Shown: piece by piece, positions 34,697 to 46,379 of the stretch
How the letters are laid out: every line of letters starts with the position of its first letter
Numbering within the stretch: the stretch's first letter is position 1
NCBI RefSeq assembly: GCF_035046485.1
Contig: NC_085137.1
Span: 133,738,703 to 133,802,702, forward strand
DNA length: 64,000 bases
Direction: 5' to 3'
Source of the DNA: Aedes albopictus
Taxonomy: Eukaryota; Arthropoda; Insecta; Diptera; Culicidae
Notes under the pieces: model-generated
What the model saw: the letters and a program-made list of their open reading frames with translations, nothing else
What the model was told of the DNA's origin: nothing
Databases searched by the model: none
Program-made: the position numbers and the translations under genes

Positions 34697-37600
34697 CGGC
34701 ACTCTACTAACAAGTAGGATATTTCGTCCTATATGAATATACTAATATACTAATGTGACCGAACTCTTTCAAACCAGATAGTTAACCCGATTTAAAATGA
34801 TTATATTCTTAGAAATTAAGTATTTTTGTGTTAAACTTAAGAAAAAATAGAGAATTTGTTACTTGACCATTGGTAAAGACAATTTATATGATACTACTGC
34901 CATTAATGTTGGTTTAAATACCCTATTCTCGAAAATACTCGGCGAAATGATTCTACTGAATTTCCTAAGTGAAATTACCGACGCACTATCATTAAATCAC
35001 TACAGAAATGGCTAAAAATTTGACAGGACTTTAGTTTTGCACCAACATATGAGAACTTGGATTTTTTTTAACATGTTTAAAATCTGCACTGCCCTACTGC
35101 TTTGCCTGCTCACAGCTATGACGGTTGCCTCTCTCAGTACTTTCTGCAGCAGCTAAAACATGATATGGTATGGTATAAGGTGTTTAACTTTGAACATATA
35201 GTATTGATAGTCCAATAACCTGAGCTCGTTTTTCGTTCGGAAACTAGTTTCAGTTTTATTTTCTTTTTCTGGCAGTCAAGGTGACAATGTAAAAATCAAG
35301 CAAAACCAATCAGTAATGAAATTGTTACTTGGGATGCCAAGGGTTACTTGGAGAATTCCTCCACTGTCCAAGAAACAATTTGGCGTCCTCCTAGTTTTGA
35401 AGAGGTTCTGAAACCTATCATTTAATAGGAATCTTAAGTTTTGGTTTTCTGTTAAGAGAACTTTTCTCGATTTTTTTGGACAGTGTGTACCAACCATTGT
35501 GCTTACAGAACTCACAATACAGAAATTCATGCAAGGCAGTACAAGATCGATTCAACCTTATTAACTACTCATAAGTCATAATAAAATTACCTGAGATTTT
35601 CCATGCTTGAAAATTGAAACTCTTAAACTGCTAATTGTTCCATATTTGATGTAACTAATTTATCCTAGTGCTACGAGAAAGCGTAGTATTTTTTGTTATA
35701 TATTTTCGATGGTCCTCCAACAACCATTTAAAGAGTTTTTATATAGAAATTCATCCAGAATTTCATTAGATTTTCATTACATATTCTAGAAATTCCTACA
35801 CACATATGATCAGCTATCTATATCATAACTATATCATGACATCTGATAAGTACTTTCAAGAGCAATGGGAACTTGCAGTTCATGAGAAATTTGCATCGCT
35901 GCCAAAATCGCTCAAGAGTTCGTTTTCATTTGATCGCATTTCCCAATTTAAAAATACATACTTAGTGTAATTCCACTTACTGTGAACAAATTATGCCAGA
36001 AATTGGTAAAGTGTTTTGTTTTTTTTTCTTTTTATTAGCGCCATTTCTTTTTACCGATTAATACATTTCATCAGAATCTTCCGGTTTTGATTTATTATTT
36101 CCTTTTTTTATTTTTTTACTATTCAATTTGGTTTTTAAAAATACTTCCTTAGGCTTCAAGGTTTTCCAGGAACTGTTTTTTTTTAATTAATGGTTGTGAT
36201 TTCAGTGTTTTATTTTTCATAATTTTCAAAAAACTTCACCAAATATTTTTGTCTGAAGCTTGCAAGAATATTTATCACAATATTTTCCAGAAGTTCGGCA
36301 ATAATTGTAAAACCTTATATAATTGATAACAAAGAATTTTCTACAATACATAATTGGGGCAGCCGAGCCGACCGGAGAAATAAGGTAGAAACCAAAAATA
36401 TTTTTTCGGTACATCACCATCTTGAAACATTTTTCAAATTGCTGTTTACTTAATTGTTCGGGTATTTTTCACGTGTCAATAGACACTGTTATAAACGAAG
36501 AATATGAGATTTGTTCCTGCCTAATTTCAGGAAAACATTGGTAGATTTGCAGGAGTCACTTAATCACGAACTTTTTTTTAAATATAATAATTACGCACTG
36601 AAAAAAAAATAAATACAATCGCATGAACGAATATAGCATCATTTAAAAAAATTCAATTTTAAATACATGTAAATACTGCAAAATAACTAAAAGAGTTTAA
36701 AGGAAGCCCTTAGAACTTGCTTCAGAAATTTAGATAATACTTCGTGAGATTTTTGAAGAACCTCACTAGAACTTTGAGTTTTTCGAAAAAGACAGAAAGC
36801 TACTTGATTTTTTTTCGGAAATGAAATTTGAATAGCTTCTTTTGAAAGTAGAGGAATTCTCTAAAATAGTAATGGTAAATATTCAAAAGAAACCACTCCT
36901 AGACAATTAAACAACACATAAAAACACAAGATCAATCTTAGACACAGTTAATATGAAGCTTAATCTAGTAAACATGCAAACATTTATTGCACCATCCTGT
37001 CCCCTTCTAGTCCATCTGAGACTCGCGCCTTTGGCGGGGTCCTACCTGGCCAACCGCTCACTACGGCACTACGAGTATCATACCGTACCATAAATACCAT
37101 ACCATTCCAAACCGATAAGCATAACATAGCATAGACAATTGTACACATCGTGGGTGGCTGTAGAGGAGACTGGGTAGACTTGATTCCCTTTTCTTAATTT
37201 GTCTGTAACTTTTAGGAAAACGCGAAATCAGATTCGATTTCTGCACGAAATGGCAGATAAGCATTAGGGTGTCCCAAAATTGCACATAGTCAAAAAGCTT
37301 GGGGCTCACCCTGCAAATGATAGCTTAGGGTATTAGAAACAAAGGCATACAAAGGCAACTTCCAGAAAAGATGGTTAGGGGTCGCCCCGGTGAGATTTTT
37401 GAAAAATGGCCATTTTTCGTAATAAATTTCATACAAATATTGTATACCGTACAGAAATTAGCAATACCCAGCATTTTATATTGTTTACAGCTTGATGTAG
37501 ATCCAAACTACTTAGGAAAAATGATTAACGACATTTTTAACCTGCAAATTTTTGATACTCAATTTTTGAATTCAATAAAATTTGTCACTGTTTGATATAT

Positions 37601-38016
37601 TATGCATTTTGCCCATCATAAAAAGTATCTCAACCTAATGCTAATTTTGAACAATTTCCATAAAAAGATAGGAAACTTTATGAGGAAAAACTTTGCCGAA
37701 GACAACATGGCGTTTTTTTTCTATCCGTTTTAGAGTTATTCACGATTTACTGTTTGATGAAATTTGATTTTTTAGGTATTTTTTTGTAAGTATCACATAA
37801 GCACTGCCTAAAAACACATACAAAGTAAAAAATCGTTAGTTTTTGAAATATATTCTCCACAAAATGTTGAGGCATATTTTCGCGTTTATTTTACTTTCCT
37901 GTCGATTTTCTCATCACAGAGATCTAACTATCTTCATAGACGTTAAGGAAAAGAAATTTGGGTTAGTAGGGTGGCTCTATTCGACAATCTAGAGCGCAGT
38001 TGACATTTTATAGGTG
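34697..38016. other. Single-copy AT-rich region, no gene recognised
   Basis: Mostly AT-rich with short homopolymer runs. All frames are under 90 codons and look random. The stretch near 37010-37180 is less AT-rich but matches nothing I know. It is probably intronic if the qtc promoter lies near 42 kb. Confidence 0.4.
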
Positions 38017-38024
38017 GTTTACAG

Positions 38025-39680
38025 CAGTGGTGCTCAGGCTGGAAGATACCGCAGGCCAAATTTGCAATTTGAGATCGAGCTGCGGGCCGCATAAAACATC
38101 GATGCACAAAAACAACAAAAAGAACAATTCTAAAGCATATTTATTAAAAATCTGAACTGTTCAGAACTTGTGTAAGGGACAAACTTTATAATCTATTGCC
38201 CTTCGTGAAGTTCAATTTAGATTCATAAGATTGGTTGAGAAAAACGTTTAAGCTTCAAATTGGAATTCAAACAAACAATTTAGAAGTTGCCCCTAGAATT
38301 GCCTTGAAGCCACTTCAAGAACTTGTCAAGCAGCTTTTACAAGAATTTCTTCTGAATCGCTTCAAAAAGGTTTGCTGGATTTTCTCCTGAAATTTCTTGA
38401 AGTTTCTTTTAGTTTTTTCTAGAATTCTCTTGGAACACCTCCAAGAACTCCTCTTAGATTTGTCTTTGAAAATGCCTTGAAGTTACTTCAGGAATTCCTC
38501 ATTAATCGTTTCCAAGAATTTCTCCTAAAATAGCTTCCAGATTTTTCCAAAAATTTTCCAGGAGTTTCTTGAAGATTTTAGTAAATTCTTTCCATAAGTC
38601 TTTTCTAAAGTTGATGAAATACTTCATCATTAAATTTCTTCAAAAAATAGATTTTTAACAATTGTTTCCGGAAGATTCTTCAACATTATCTTCTAAAGTT
38701 GCTGCATAAGTTGCTTCAAATTTATTGTTCAAATTTTCCTCAGGCGTTCTAGGTATCTTTTGTGTCTTGATGCAGTTGGTTCTGGAATCTTGTCTGTAGT
38801 CAAAATTCTCTTTTTGTTGCTCGAGGAATTTATTCTAAAGTTGTTTAAGAAATTTCTGTTAGAGTGGCACCTGAACATTTTCCTAGGAGATGCTCCTATA
38901 ATTTCCATGCAGTAAATATCGCCACAACTTTCTCATTGAGTTTCTTCAGGTTTATTTTCTCCAGGATGAGTTTTTCCATATATTTCACTTAGAGTTGCTT
39001 TAAATTTTTCTCCAATAATGTTTCCTGGAGTTTCTCCAAAAATTTATCCAAAAGTTTCTCCAAAAGGGCACAGGAGACGCTTTATAAATCTCGACTGAGA
39101 TTTTTTTTTTCTTTAAGTTCGTTCAGGAGTTTCGATTGGATTCGTAAGTTTTGTTTCAAAAAAGTCTTATAATAGAAATTTAAACAAACAGTGAAAATTA
39201 AACAATATTGGCAACCAAGTTGAGATTTGTTGAGAATTTTGTCAAAAACTTCGTGCTTTGTGTTTTTATGTTCTTCGGAAAGGCGAAATGTGACATATTT
39301 GCTCAGCGTTTGAAGGCACTTAAAAACTGCAACTAATTTTTAAATGATTCAAAATTACATTTTTAACAAATTATCATTTGATTCGTACCACTTATAAGTA
39401 ACTATAAGCTGGCTTCGTGACTTAGCTGAAAGGCCGACATATTTCGGAGTTGCGATTTTGAATCTTACCGGAACGGATTGTTCTTTTTGTTTATTTATCA
39501 TTTAATTTGTGTTCAATACTGTAAAAATTGATCAGCAATTTTTTTATTGCTTAATAAATTTAACGAGTTATTTCAAATATTCGTTCAAAAATTTTGATTC
39601 GTCTTAAAGTACTCCGCGGGCCGCATCTTAAGGCTTGGAGGGCCACATGCGGCCCGCGGGCCGCAGGATGAGCACCACTG
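38025..39680. mobile_element. Non-autonomous hAT-like element with perfect 8-bp duplication
   Basis: The ends CAGTGGTGCTCA and TGAGCACCACTG are perfect 12-bp inverted repeats, followed inwards by GC-rich blocks (GCGGGCCGC near 38090 and 39620-39665). Perfect 8-bp target duplications GTTTACAG flank it (38017-38024 and 39681-39688), the hAT hallmark. There is no transposase. About 38290-39070 resembles the diverged 12-bp repeat (TTCTCCTGAAATTTCTTG-type). A degenerate tRNA-like stretch lies near 39412-39475. Confidence 0.88.
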
Positions 39681-39986
39681 GTTTACAGAATACCGTAAAC
39701 GCTCAAACGATTTTAGACAAAAAAATGAACAACACGTAACTTCCCGGATCTGTCTGAAAGCTCTCTTTGCGCTTCAGAAATACTTTCTGGAGTTCAAATG
39801 AGTTCTAAAATTTACAGTCAAGTTATTTCAGATATCCCGAAAAGGTCTCCATTGCATTTTTTTTTTCCATAATTCATGCAGAAATCTAGAATTGAGGGGC
39901 CAGATGCAAAGGGGTGTAAGTGACCTTTTTTAGAACTTCAGTTAAGGATATCAAAACAAACCTTCAGACTTCAAGCTTTTTGGAAC

Positions 39987-40244
39987 TTTTTAAGGACAAA
40001 CGTCTTGAAATCCCGGTTCAACAGTGCATCAAAACTTCAGACGCACTAATCTCAAGAAGTAAGCTTCAAACAACAATGCATTTTATTATTCTGTTCTTGC
40101 TCACTTGTAATAAGCTTAAAATAAGAAGCTCAGGTGCGCTGGTTTTGTTTACGAAGAGATTTGTGCCCTCAAAATCGTGAGTAGGTGCCAAAGTCGGCCA
40201 TTGTGGCGGCCATATTGGGATTCTAACAAGTCTGTCCTTAAAAA
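39987..40244 (+). mobile_element. MITE, TTTTAAGGACA family, copy 3
   Basis: Ends are TTTTAAGGACAAACG and TCTGTCCTTAAAAA. It is the best preserved of three copies (others at 11695-11922 and 21594-21837), with GTGCCAAAGTCGGCCATTG shared with copy 1 and lost in part from copy 2. Confidence 0.8.
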
Positions 40245-40830
40245 TTATTTTCACGTTGATTGGAAAAATTACAATAAATCAGCGAAAATTGGGTTGACTT
40301 TAAGGTTCCATACATATTGCATGTGATCAGAAATTGGCGAAAAACTTTAATCCTTATTTACTCGAAAGCGTGTTTGTGTCACTTACACTCCAACAAGAAA
40401 CAAAAATTTAAAACAAATGCAGTATGAATTAGGATTTTAAATTATTTTGATATCCCTTAAATTTAATTTGCAACCCTTCTTTTTATAGACACATTTTTTG
40501 ACAAATTTCAAAAACATTCAACAGGTTTCTTTAGTTCATAAGATTATTTCACTAAGATTTTTTTTTTCAAAATTAAATTTCGCAAAAGTTTAGGCTGGAA
40601 CATCCAAAGATTTCACCAAAAGTTCTCACCAGAAAATTATTCAAATTACTCCAAATATTCATTTATGACATGATTCCTGATTGCTGAGCTACCAGTAATT
40701 TATGTTATAAACTCCTCTATTGCTTTCCCGAAATATTTCTTCGATAGATCCAACAGGCTTTTCCCATGGCATTCCTCCTCTTTAAGCGACACGAGAAATG
40801 TCACCAGAGATGTCGTCACATACTCCGGTT

Positions 40831-41044
40831 CAGGGATGGGAGATGTCATAAAAATGTCATTTTATTATTTGCTAATTTCACTGCACCTTGTAAGAAATGG
40901 TTATCGACGACGTCATTAAGTCTTCATAACTAATCAGAACTATGGATTGGCGATACTTTAGAACAGAAATTTACACCGGAAATGGTGTAGATAGAAAAAT
41001 GTCATGACATTTTTTACATGAAATTCCGCGACATTTTCCATCCC
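40831..41044. mobile_element. CAGGGATGGG-ended MITE with direct flanking repeat
   Basis: The ends CAGGGATGGGAGATGTC and GACATTTTCCATCCC are inverted repeats. A 10-bp direct repeat TACTCCGGTT flanks it (40821-40830 and 41045-41054); the 8-9 bp next to the ends may be the real duplication, as in hAT elements. The related element is at 44045-44511. Confidence 0.75.
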
Positions 41045-41183
41045 TACTCCGGTTACTACTATGCTGTACTACAGATCAACTTTTATGATTTTGGGTCACT
41101 CACTTTCGCAGTTCTGTAATCACTTGAGATGAATTTAACTTATATATTTTTTTCACATCATCAATCTAATTTCAAAAACCTAC

Positions 41184-41213
41184 CCTCATGATCACCAATT
41201 ATCTCCATAGTCA
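41184..41213 (-). other. Possible 30-bp leader exon with an ATG
   Basis: On the minus strand a pyrimidine tract and AACAG (ending 41214) precede TGACTATGGAGATAATTGGT, and the donor GTAGGT follows at 41183. The ATG at 41208 would be in the wrong phase for the main qtc exon: joined directly it meets a stop within about 14 codons of that exon. So it is either an upstream ORF or belongs to an unfound splice form. Confidence 0.2.
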
Positions 41214-42300
41214 CTGTTCACGAATAGAAAAAAAAAGTATTCACCGTCTTCTGCTTCCCAATTAAATTACTCAATTGCACTTAGAACTTCTCCACGACAG
41301 AGAAGCCGAACGAGTAACCCTGCCTTCAGGTAAGAGTGGCAACGATGATGATTGCGGCCGTTCCGACACGACACGGATGCACTTCGGCTGTATTTACTCC
41401 AGCTAATTGTGTGTACTTGGTAAAAGGTATCAGGTGCTTCCTGGCTCGTCCAATCGATCGGTCCACACGCAATCAGGGCCTTCGGTGCCTTTTAGTTACC
41501 CGAAGAGCAGACAGTGTGGTATGTGTGGTGCAAGTAGTCTTAAAATATGCGTAAACTTTTATAAAAAGTAAAGCTATTTTATTTGAGTATTTAGGTTCTG
41601 GCCGGGTAGATTAGTCACTTCAACGAAGAGTTAAGGCTGCACAGTCACCGAAGTAACTTCTATATCTTCGAGGCGTTCGCCGAGTTTGAGTCACTTAAAT
41701 GGTTCAACTTTTTTCCACTTGAATAAACTTTGAATTGCTTCAAATTGGTTTTATTGTTTCTCGATTTCCCAACACACTTATTCAGCAACTTATCGGAAAT
41801 CGTCACACTTGCTATGTACACACTGCCTGGGTGTCCTTCAGAATCCGTATTTCAATCACTGATACTGCTGTGGTTGCCCCAGGGATGAACCCCGAGGCCA
41901 CGGTGGCTGCTGGCGATAGCACATGTTTCTACAAGACTACCCGCACTGGTACTGACGACGACGAAGGCATCCGCCGAAAAATTGTCCACACTGGCTGATA
42001 CTGGTATACTGGGGTGCAACAATCGCCACTATGCTCGTCGTTCGTTCGTCACGCTTCAGCAAAGTTCTCAACGTCGAATACACCGCGAAAAGGAACGATC
42101 ACTTTCGACAACGGACGGCGGCCTTTAAAACGAAGCGAAGAAGACACCAACTGTTAGCGATTCCGACCTCAAATTGCGCGAGTAATGGGCTCTTTGGGGG
42201 TGGACAGAAACTGCAGAGCCCGCCACCACTTGAGAAGAGCAACCGTTTTAGTCCGAGACCGATGCCGGATTAAATCTGGTGCAAGACTCTGACTTCTTCT
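41214..42300 (-). promoter_or_regulatory. Candidate qtc promoter and 5' leader region
   Basis: A non-repeat, GC-richer stretch unlike its AT-rich flanks. Read on the minus strand it has the look of mosquito 5' UTR: several initiator-like TCAGT/CCAGT motifs, CGTCGTCGTCAGT near 41955, and no long conserved frame. It lies 11.5 kb upstream of the main qtc exon on the same strand. The link to qtc is inferred from position and strand only. Confidence 0.3.
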
Positions 42301-42771
42301 GAGCAGCAGTGCTCGGAACGCAATCAGCGCAAATGATAAAGTTCCTTGATTGGGGGAGGCATGGCATAAAGATGGGCGGCCCATCACTGGAACTGCACCA
42401 GCAGCAGCAGCAGCGGTTGAATGGGTTTAATGTTTGATAATGTAGGCGCAAGATTCCGAGGCCTAATGGTGAGAGCGATCGTTGCTGGTGGTTGTTAACT
42501 TGCTGGTCTAATACCTCTTCTATGTTGTTCGTGGCTGTGGTTTATGCATCTTGTTAGCTGCGCACGATTAGGTCTTGGAACTGATTGAGGAGGATGGGTG
42601 GTTAAAAAGCTAGGGGTGATCAGGTGCCATTTGAAAAACTAAGATTATCCCAACACAACAATTGGGTTTTTAAATTTTGAAAAATGTATTGATTTTTTGA
42701 TTTTCTACGAAAGAGCACCTCTTTATAAGCCACTGTGATTTTTTTCAGATTTTCAGAACTTTGTTTTGGTA

Positions 42772-43777
42772 CCGTAAACCGGGGTTAAATTGATCTCCGG
42801 GTCGAAATTGATCAGACGATTTTCCGTTAGATAAAACATACTTCAAATAGTTTCCAAGCAAATATCGTTTAGTATCGGTTCCCAACTGCACAATAGTTGA
42901 AAGGAAATTACCGTCGTGCGGGGCTACTTTTGAAATGCGGGGCTACTTTGGACACTTTTGAATATGGATTTTTTGAATTCAAAATATGGTTCAAATCTGT
43001 TTGATGTCTTTGGGACTATTGTGAAGCAATAGTTTTCACTTCATTTGGTTGAAATTATTTTTCAAACAGACCGTTTTTTGCTTGTTAGGACGCGAAATAA
43101 CATCGAACAAACCAATAAAATATACATAACGTATCAGAACATTTGGTCTGGAAGCATTGTTTCTACAGTTCATAAATTTCAAAGGGTTGATCAATTCATT
43201 CAAAATGTATCAACGTAGCATATACAATCGAATATTTGTATCGTTATACATTGTAAATGACCGTTTCACCTAAATAAAGGATTGATGGTCCCTTTTTTCA
43301 GGCTATCTATATAGCAATATCACGCTGCTCATAATACCAAAGGTAGCACAGAACCTTCTTAAAACGCACATTTTTATTGAAATTATGTAAGATACAGTAT
43401 ACTACAGTATTGGTACAAAGTAGTTTTCTAAATAACCCTGGAATTTGAAATGCAGTATTGTTATAGATAACAATGTCCAAAGTAGCCCCCATCCGGTTCT
43501 ATATGACATGTGTTCGATTGGTGTATGAACAACTTTTTTGTTTATTGACGGATTTAGTTCAAATTTTGCATACATCCTACATACATACTCACGATTATTA
43601 TGCCTAAAAATTTTGGAAATCCATTCACTACTCTGGGAGTTATAATGTCATAAAGTTGAAAAACCATGAAAAAGTGTATAAAGAAGCCCCGCACGACGGT
43701 ACTTAAAATATGCTAAATCTAACCGAAAAACGTGTGATCAATTTCGACCCGAAGATCAATTTGACCCCGGTTTACGG
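42772..43777. mobile_element. CCGTAAACCGGG family, copy 2, nested
   Basis: Ends CCGTAAACCGGGG and CCCCGGTTTACGG, TA on both sides (42770-42771, 43778-43779). Copy 1 of the host shows the uninterrupted site TTTGGTACCCAAAAT, which fits TA target duplication. It contains a further nested element at 42911-43699. Confidence 0.85.
42911..43699. mobile_element. CCGTCGTGCGGGG-ended element, innermost of nest
   Basis: Terminal inverted repeats CCGTCGTGCGGGGCT and (right end) AGCCCCGCACGACGG, with TA at 42909-42910 and 43700-43701. A second internal pair, GGGGCTACTTTGGACA / TGTCCAAAGTAGCCCCC, lies at about 42942 and 43471. No transposase frame. Confidence 0.8.
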
Positions 43778-44044
43778 TACCTAAAATCAATTTTAAAGAG
43801 ATTTTTTCAAATCACCTTTTGACAGCTGGGCAACTGCTTGACAGCTCAGCCCAGTACAAAATGCAACAAGGGGTGATTCGACAAATCGCTCCCATACAAA
43901 TTTCAAATTGATTTTTAAACAGGTTCCCGGTCATTAAAATTCATGAAAATTTGGATTCTGACTCAGTTTGGCATATAGATTCAGAATATAGAATTATCTC
44001 AACACCGCTAAAGAAGCCAATTGGCCTAAAATGAGACCCGTAGG

Positions 44045-44191
44045 CAGGGATGGGAAACGTCAGGGAATTTCTTAAAACAAATGTCTTGACATTTTTGAAT
44101 GTCCTTCATTTTTTGTGCGAATTTCCGTCTGCAAGATCACTAATCAATATTGCTGGCTAGTAAGTTAATGATGTCGTCAATCAAATGTCTC

Positions 44192-44222
<31 letters not shown>

Positions 44223-44511
44223 CTTCTTCTTTTTCTTTTTTTTTTCTTCTTCTTCTTGGAGTAACGTCTCTACCGGAAAAACCTGCTTCTTAGCAGTTCT
44301 ATAAGCACTTTTACAGTTATTGACTGAGAGATTCCTCTGCATATGATCATTTTGCATGTGGAAAGTTTTTCGAGAATTGAACCTGTCATGTCACCCGCAG
44401 CATGGTCATGTTGAATACCCACGCCTTAACAGCTGTGACTAAAAATTTCTCACCAGGAGGATTGAATCAGTAAAGAACAGAATGATGTGTTCATGACATT
44501 TCCCATCCTTG
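44045..44511. mobile_element. CAGGGATGGG-ended element with CTT microsatellite
   Basis: Ends CAGGGATGGGAAACGTC and GACATTTCCCATCCTTG are inverted repeats of the same family as 40831-41044. The target duplication is not clear. A long CTT run lies inside. Confidence 0.55.
44192..44257. repeat. CTT microsatellite
   Basis: Tandem CTT units for about 66 bp, with an interrupted T-rich middle (44230-44245). Confidence 0.9.
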
Positions 44512-44851
44512 TCTTTAGTATATTTATATGGAAAACACAATTTGGGTTTGAAATTCAGTTCGTCGAAGCTCAAGATGTTATCAATCAGTTGAAATAGTAA
44601 AAAAGATTCAAACGATTCTAAGTTCAGATTACTGAGCATCAAAAAAAAAATTCTTTCGATTAACTTTGTATAACAACAGTAATTGTATCAAGAAAATGAG
44701 CATCTCTAGCTTTCAAACAAATCCGATTAGCGTAACGCTTCTTCCAATAGATAACAGTTAGTAGCTACATATTAATGCATATCAGCGTTTCTCAAGCTAC
44801 AGTCAGAGCTCCCCAATCATGGTGCCACCTGCACGCACTTTATTGAATGTT

Positions 44852-45158
44852 TCTATCTTAATATATATAAAAATAAAAATGAGTTAGAAATTCCTTTGAG
44901 GCAACAAAACTCAAGAATGGATGAACCGATCAGCATGACTCTTGCACGGTTCGGTTCGTATTCGTGGTGGCTGTGTTTATATGTACAAAAAGTTACGAAA
45001 ATCAAGTAGAAAAGTAATAAAAATGATAAAGTTCTGATTTTTTATGAATTAAATCAACATGGTTGAAATGAAACCAATCTAGAGTGCGGTGATTTTATGA
45101 GCTTAACAGTTGTCAAAACACCACTGCTTGGCAAGACAAAGTTTGCCGGGACAGCTAG
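44852..45158 (+). mobile_element. Helitron-like non-autonomous element, unit 1
   Basis: Starts TCTATCTTAATATATATAAA and ends GGGACAGCTAG, followed by T. About 10 bases before the CTAG end there is a short hairpin (GGCAA, loop GACAAAGT, TTGCC). A TC start, CTRR end and subterminal hairpin are the Helitron signature. There is no RepHel protein. Confidence 0.72.
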
Positions 45159-45461
45159 TCTATATTTGAAAAAAATGAGTTTGAAGTTCCTTTGAGGCAA
45201 CAAAACTCACGAACAGGTGAACAGATCAGGATGACTTATGCAGGGTTAGATTCGTATTCATGGTGGCTGTGTTTATATGCAGAAAAAGTTACGAAAATCA
45301 CTTTAAAAAGTATAAAAATTGTGAAAATACTGATTTTTGATGAGCCGTGATCAAATTCAGCGTGATCAAAATTAAATCAATCTAGAGTGCGTTGCTGCGA
45401 TTACCTCAACAGTTGTCAAACCACCGCAGCTTGGCAAGACAAAGTTTGCCGGGACAGCTAG
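45159..45461 (+). mobile_element. Helitron-like element, unit 2
   Basis: Begins TCTATATTTG directly after the CTAG of unit 1 and ends with the same hairpin and GGGACAGCTAG. Conserved internal blocks are CCTTTGAGGCAACAAAACTC and GGTGGCTGTGTTTATAT. Confidence 0.72.
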
Positions 45462-45769
45462 TCTATCTATATCTATATATATATAAAAATGAGTTTGGAG
45501 TCCCTTTGAGGCAACAAAACTCACGAATGGATGAACCGATCAGAATGACCCTTGCATGGTTTGATTCGTATTCATGGTGGCTGTGTTTATAAGTAAAAAA
45601 AATTTACAAAAATGAACTAAAAAATAAGTAAATTTAGAAAGTACTGATTTGTTATGACCGGGGAAGAAAATCAACATGATTAAAATTAAATTAATCTAGA
45701 GTGCGTTGCTGCGATGACAGTTGTCAAACCACCACAGCTTGGCAAGGCAAAGTTAGCCGGGACAGCTAG
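45462..45769 (+). mobile_element. Helitron-like element, unit 3
   Basis: Begins TCTATCTATATC directly after unit 2 and ends GGCAAGGCAAAGTTAGCC, then GGGACAGCTAG, at 45769, followed by T. The 66-codon frame at 45392-45592 spans the unit 2/3 junction and is spurious. Confidence 0.72.
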
Positions 45770-46017
45770 TTTTCTATAAAATATGGAACGTATTCAATTT
45801 CTTATGGGTAATGTTCCATATCATAACAGAACATATGTTCATTGATTATGGAGCAGCCAATGTTTTTTTTATGGGGCATAGAACTGAATGACAAAAATGA
45901 CGCCTGTTTTATTTAGTTTTAGACTCTTTAATAATGAAATATTACACTGTTGAAAATGCTTTGACATCCATGTGCACAACAGAACATGAGCTCGATGAAC
46001 AAATTGGGATTTGCATT

Positions 46018-46232
46018 ATGAAAAGAAATCCACGTACTCCGGTGAGACTCGAACTCACGACTCTCAATTCGCTAGACGGGCACTTCTATTCCTTCAAGCT
46101 ACGGAGTCACTCAACTATCTCCGTCGCCAATAGGCCTAGAACTGAACTCGATTCCACAATCGCACATGGTTATCTTCTTTTCACAATCCAAACCTCCTTC
46201 GGATGGGATTAGATGAACATCTAACACATACA
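46018..46232 (-). repeat. tRNA-related SINE candidate, copy 1
   Basis: The minus strand carries GAGTTCGAGTCTCACCGG, a good B box with T-arm stem, preceded by an A-box-like GATAGTTGAGTGACTCC. A second, shorter copy lies in opposite orientation at 55345-55525. The part beyond the tRNA-like region (TCGGATGGGATTAGATGAAC on the plus strand) is shared by both copies. Confidence 0.5.
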
Positions 46233-46379
46233 CTGCTAAAATCGACTGGGAACTGGGAAAAATCGACCCAAAAAACGGATCTTTTAACGCCGCTGGTTTC
46301 GGTACGTGAAGTTGACCATTTCTGACGTAATAAATACGAGAAATCGATTGGTACTAAATTCATTCACCACACGGCACGG

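Larger units (their letters stand above)
42659..44023. mobile_element. CAATTGGGTTTTT repeat family, copy 2 (host of a nest)
   Basis: Matches copy 1 (14116-14685) on both sides of the inserted element at 42772-43777: AAAGAGCACCTC on the left, and GCAACAAGGGGTGATTCGAC and GCTAAAGAAGCCAATTGG on the right. The termini CAATTGGG and GCCAATTG form a short inverted repeat. Confidence 0.7.

Noticed and set aside
39412..39475. tRNA-like sequence inside the hAT element
   Set aside because: Resembles a decayed tRNA/SINE head (GGCTTCGTGACTTAGCTGAAAG) but the B-box match is weak; mentioned only within the host element.
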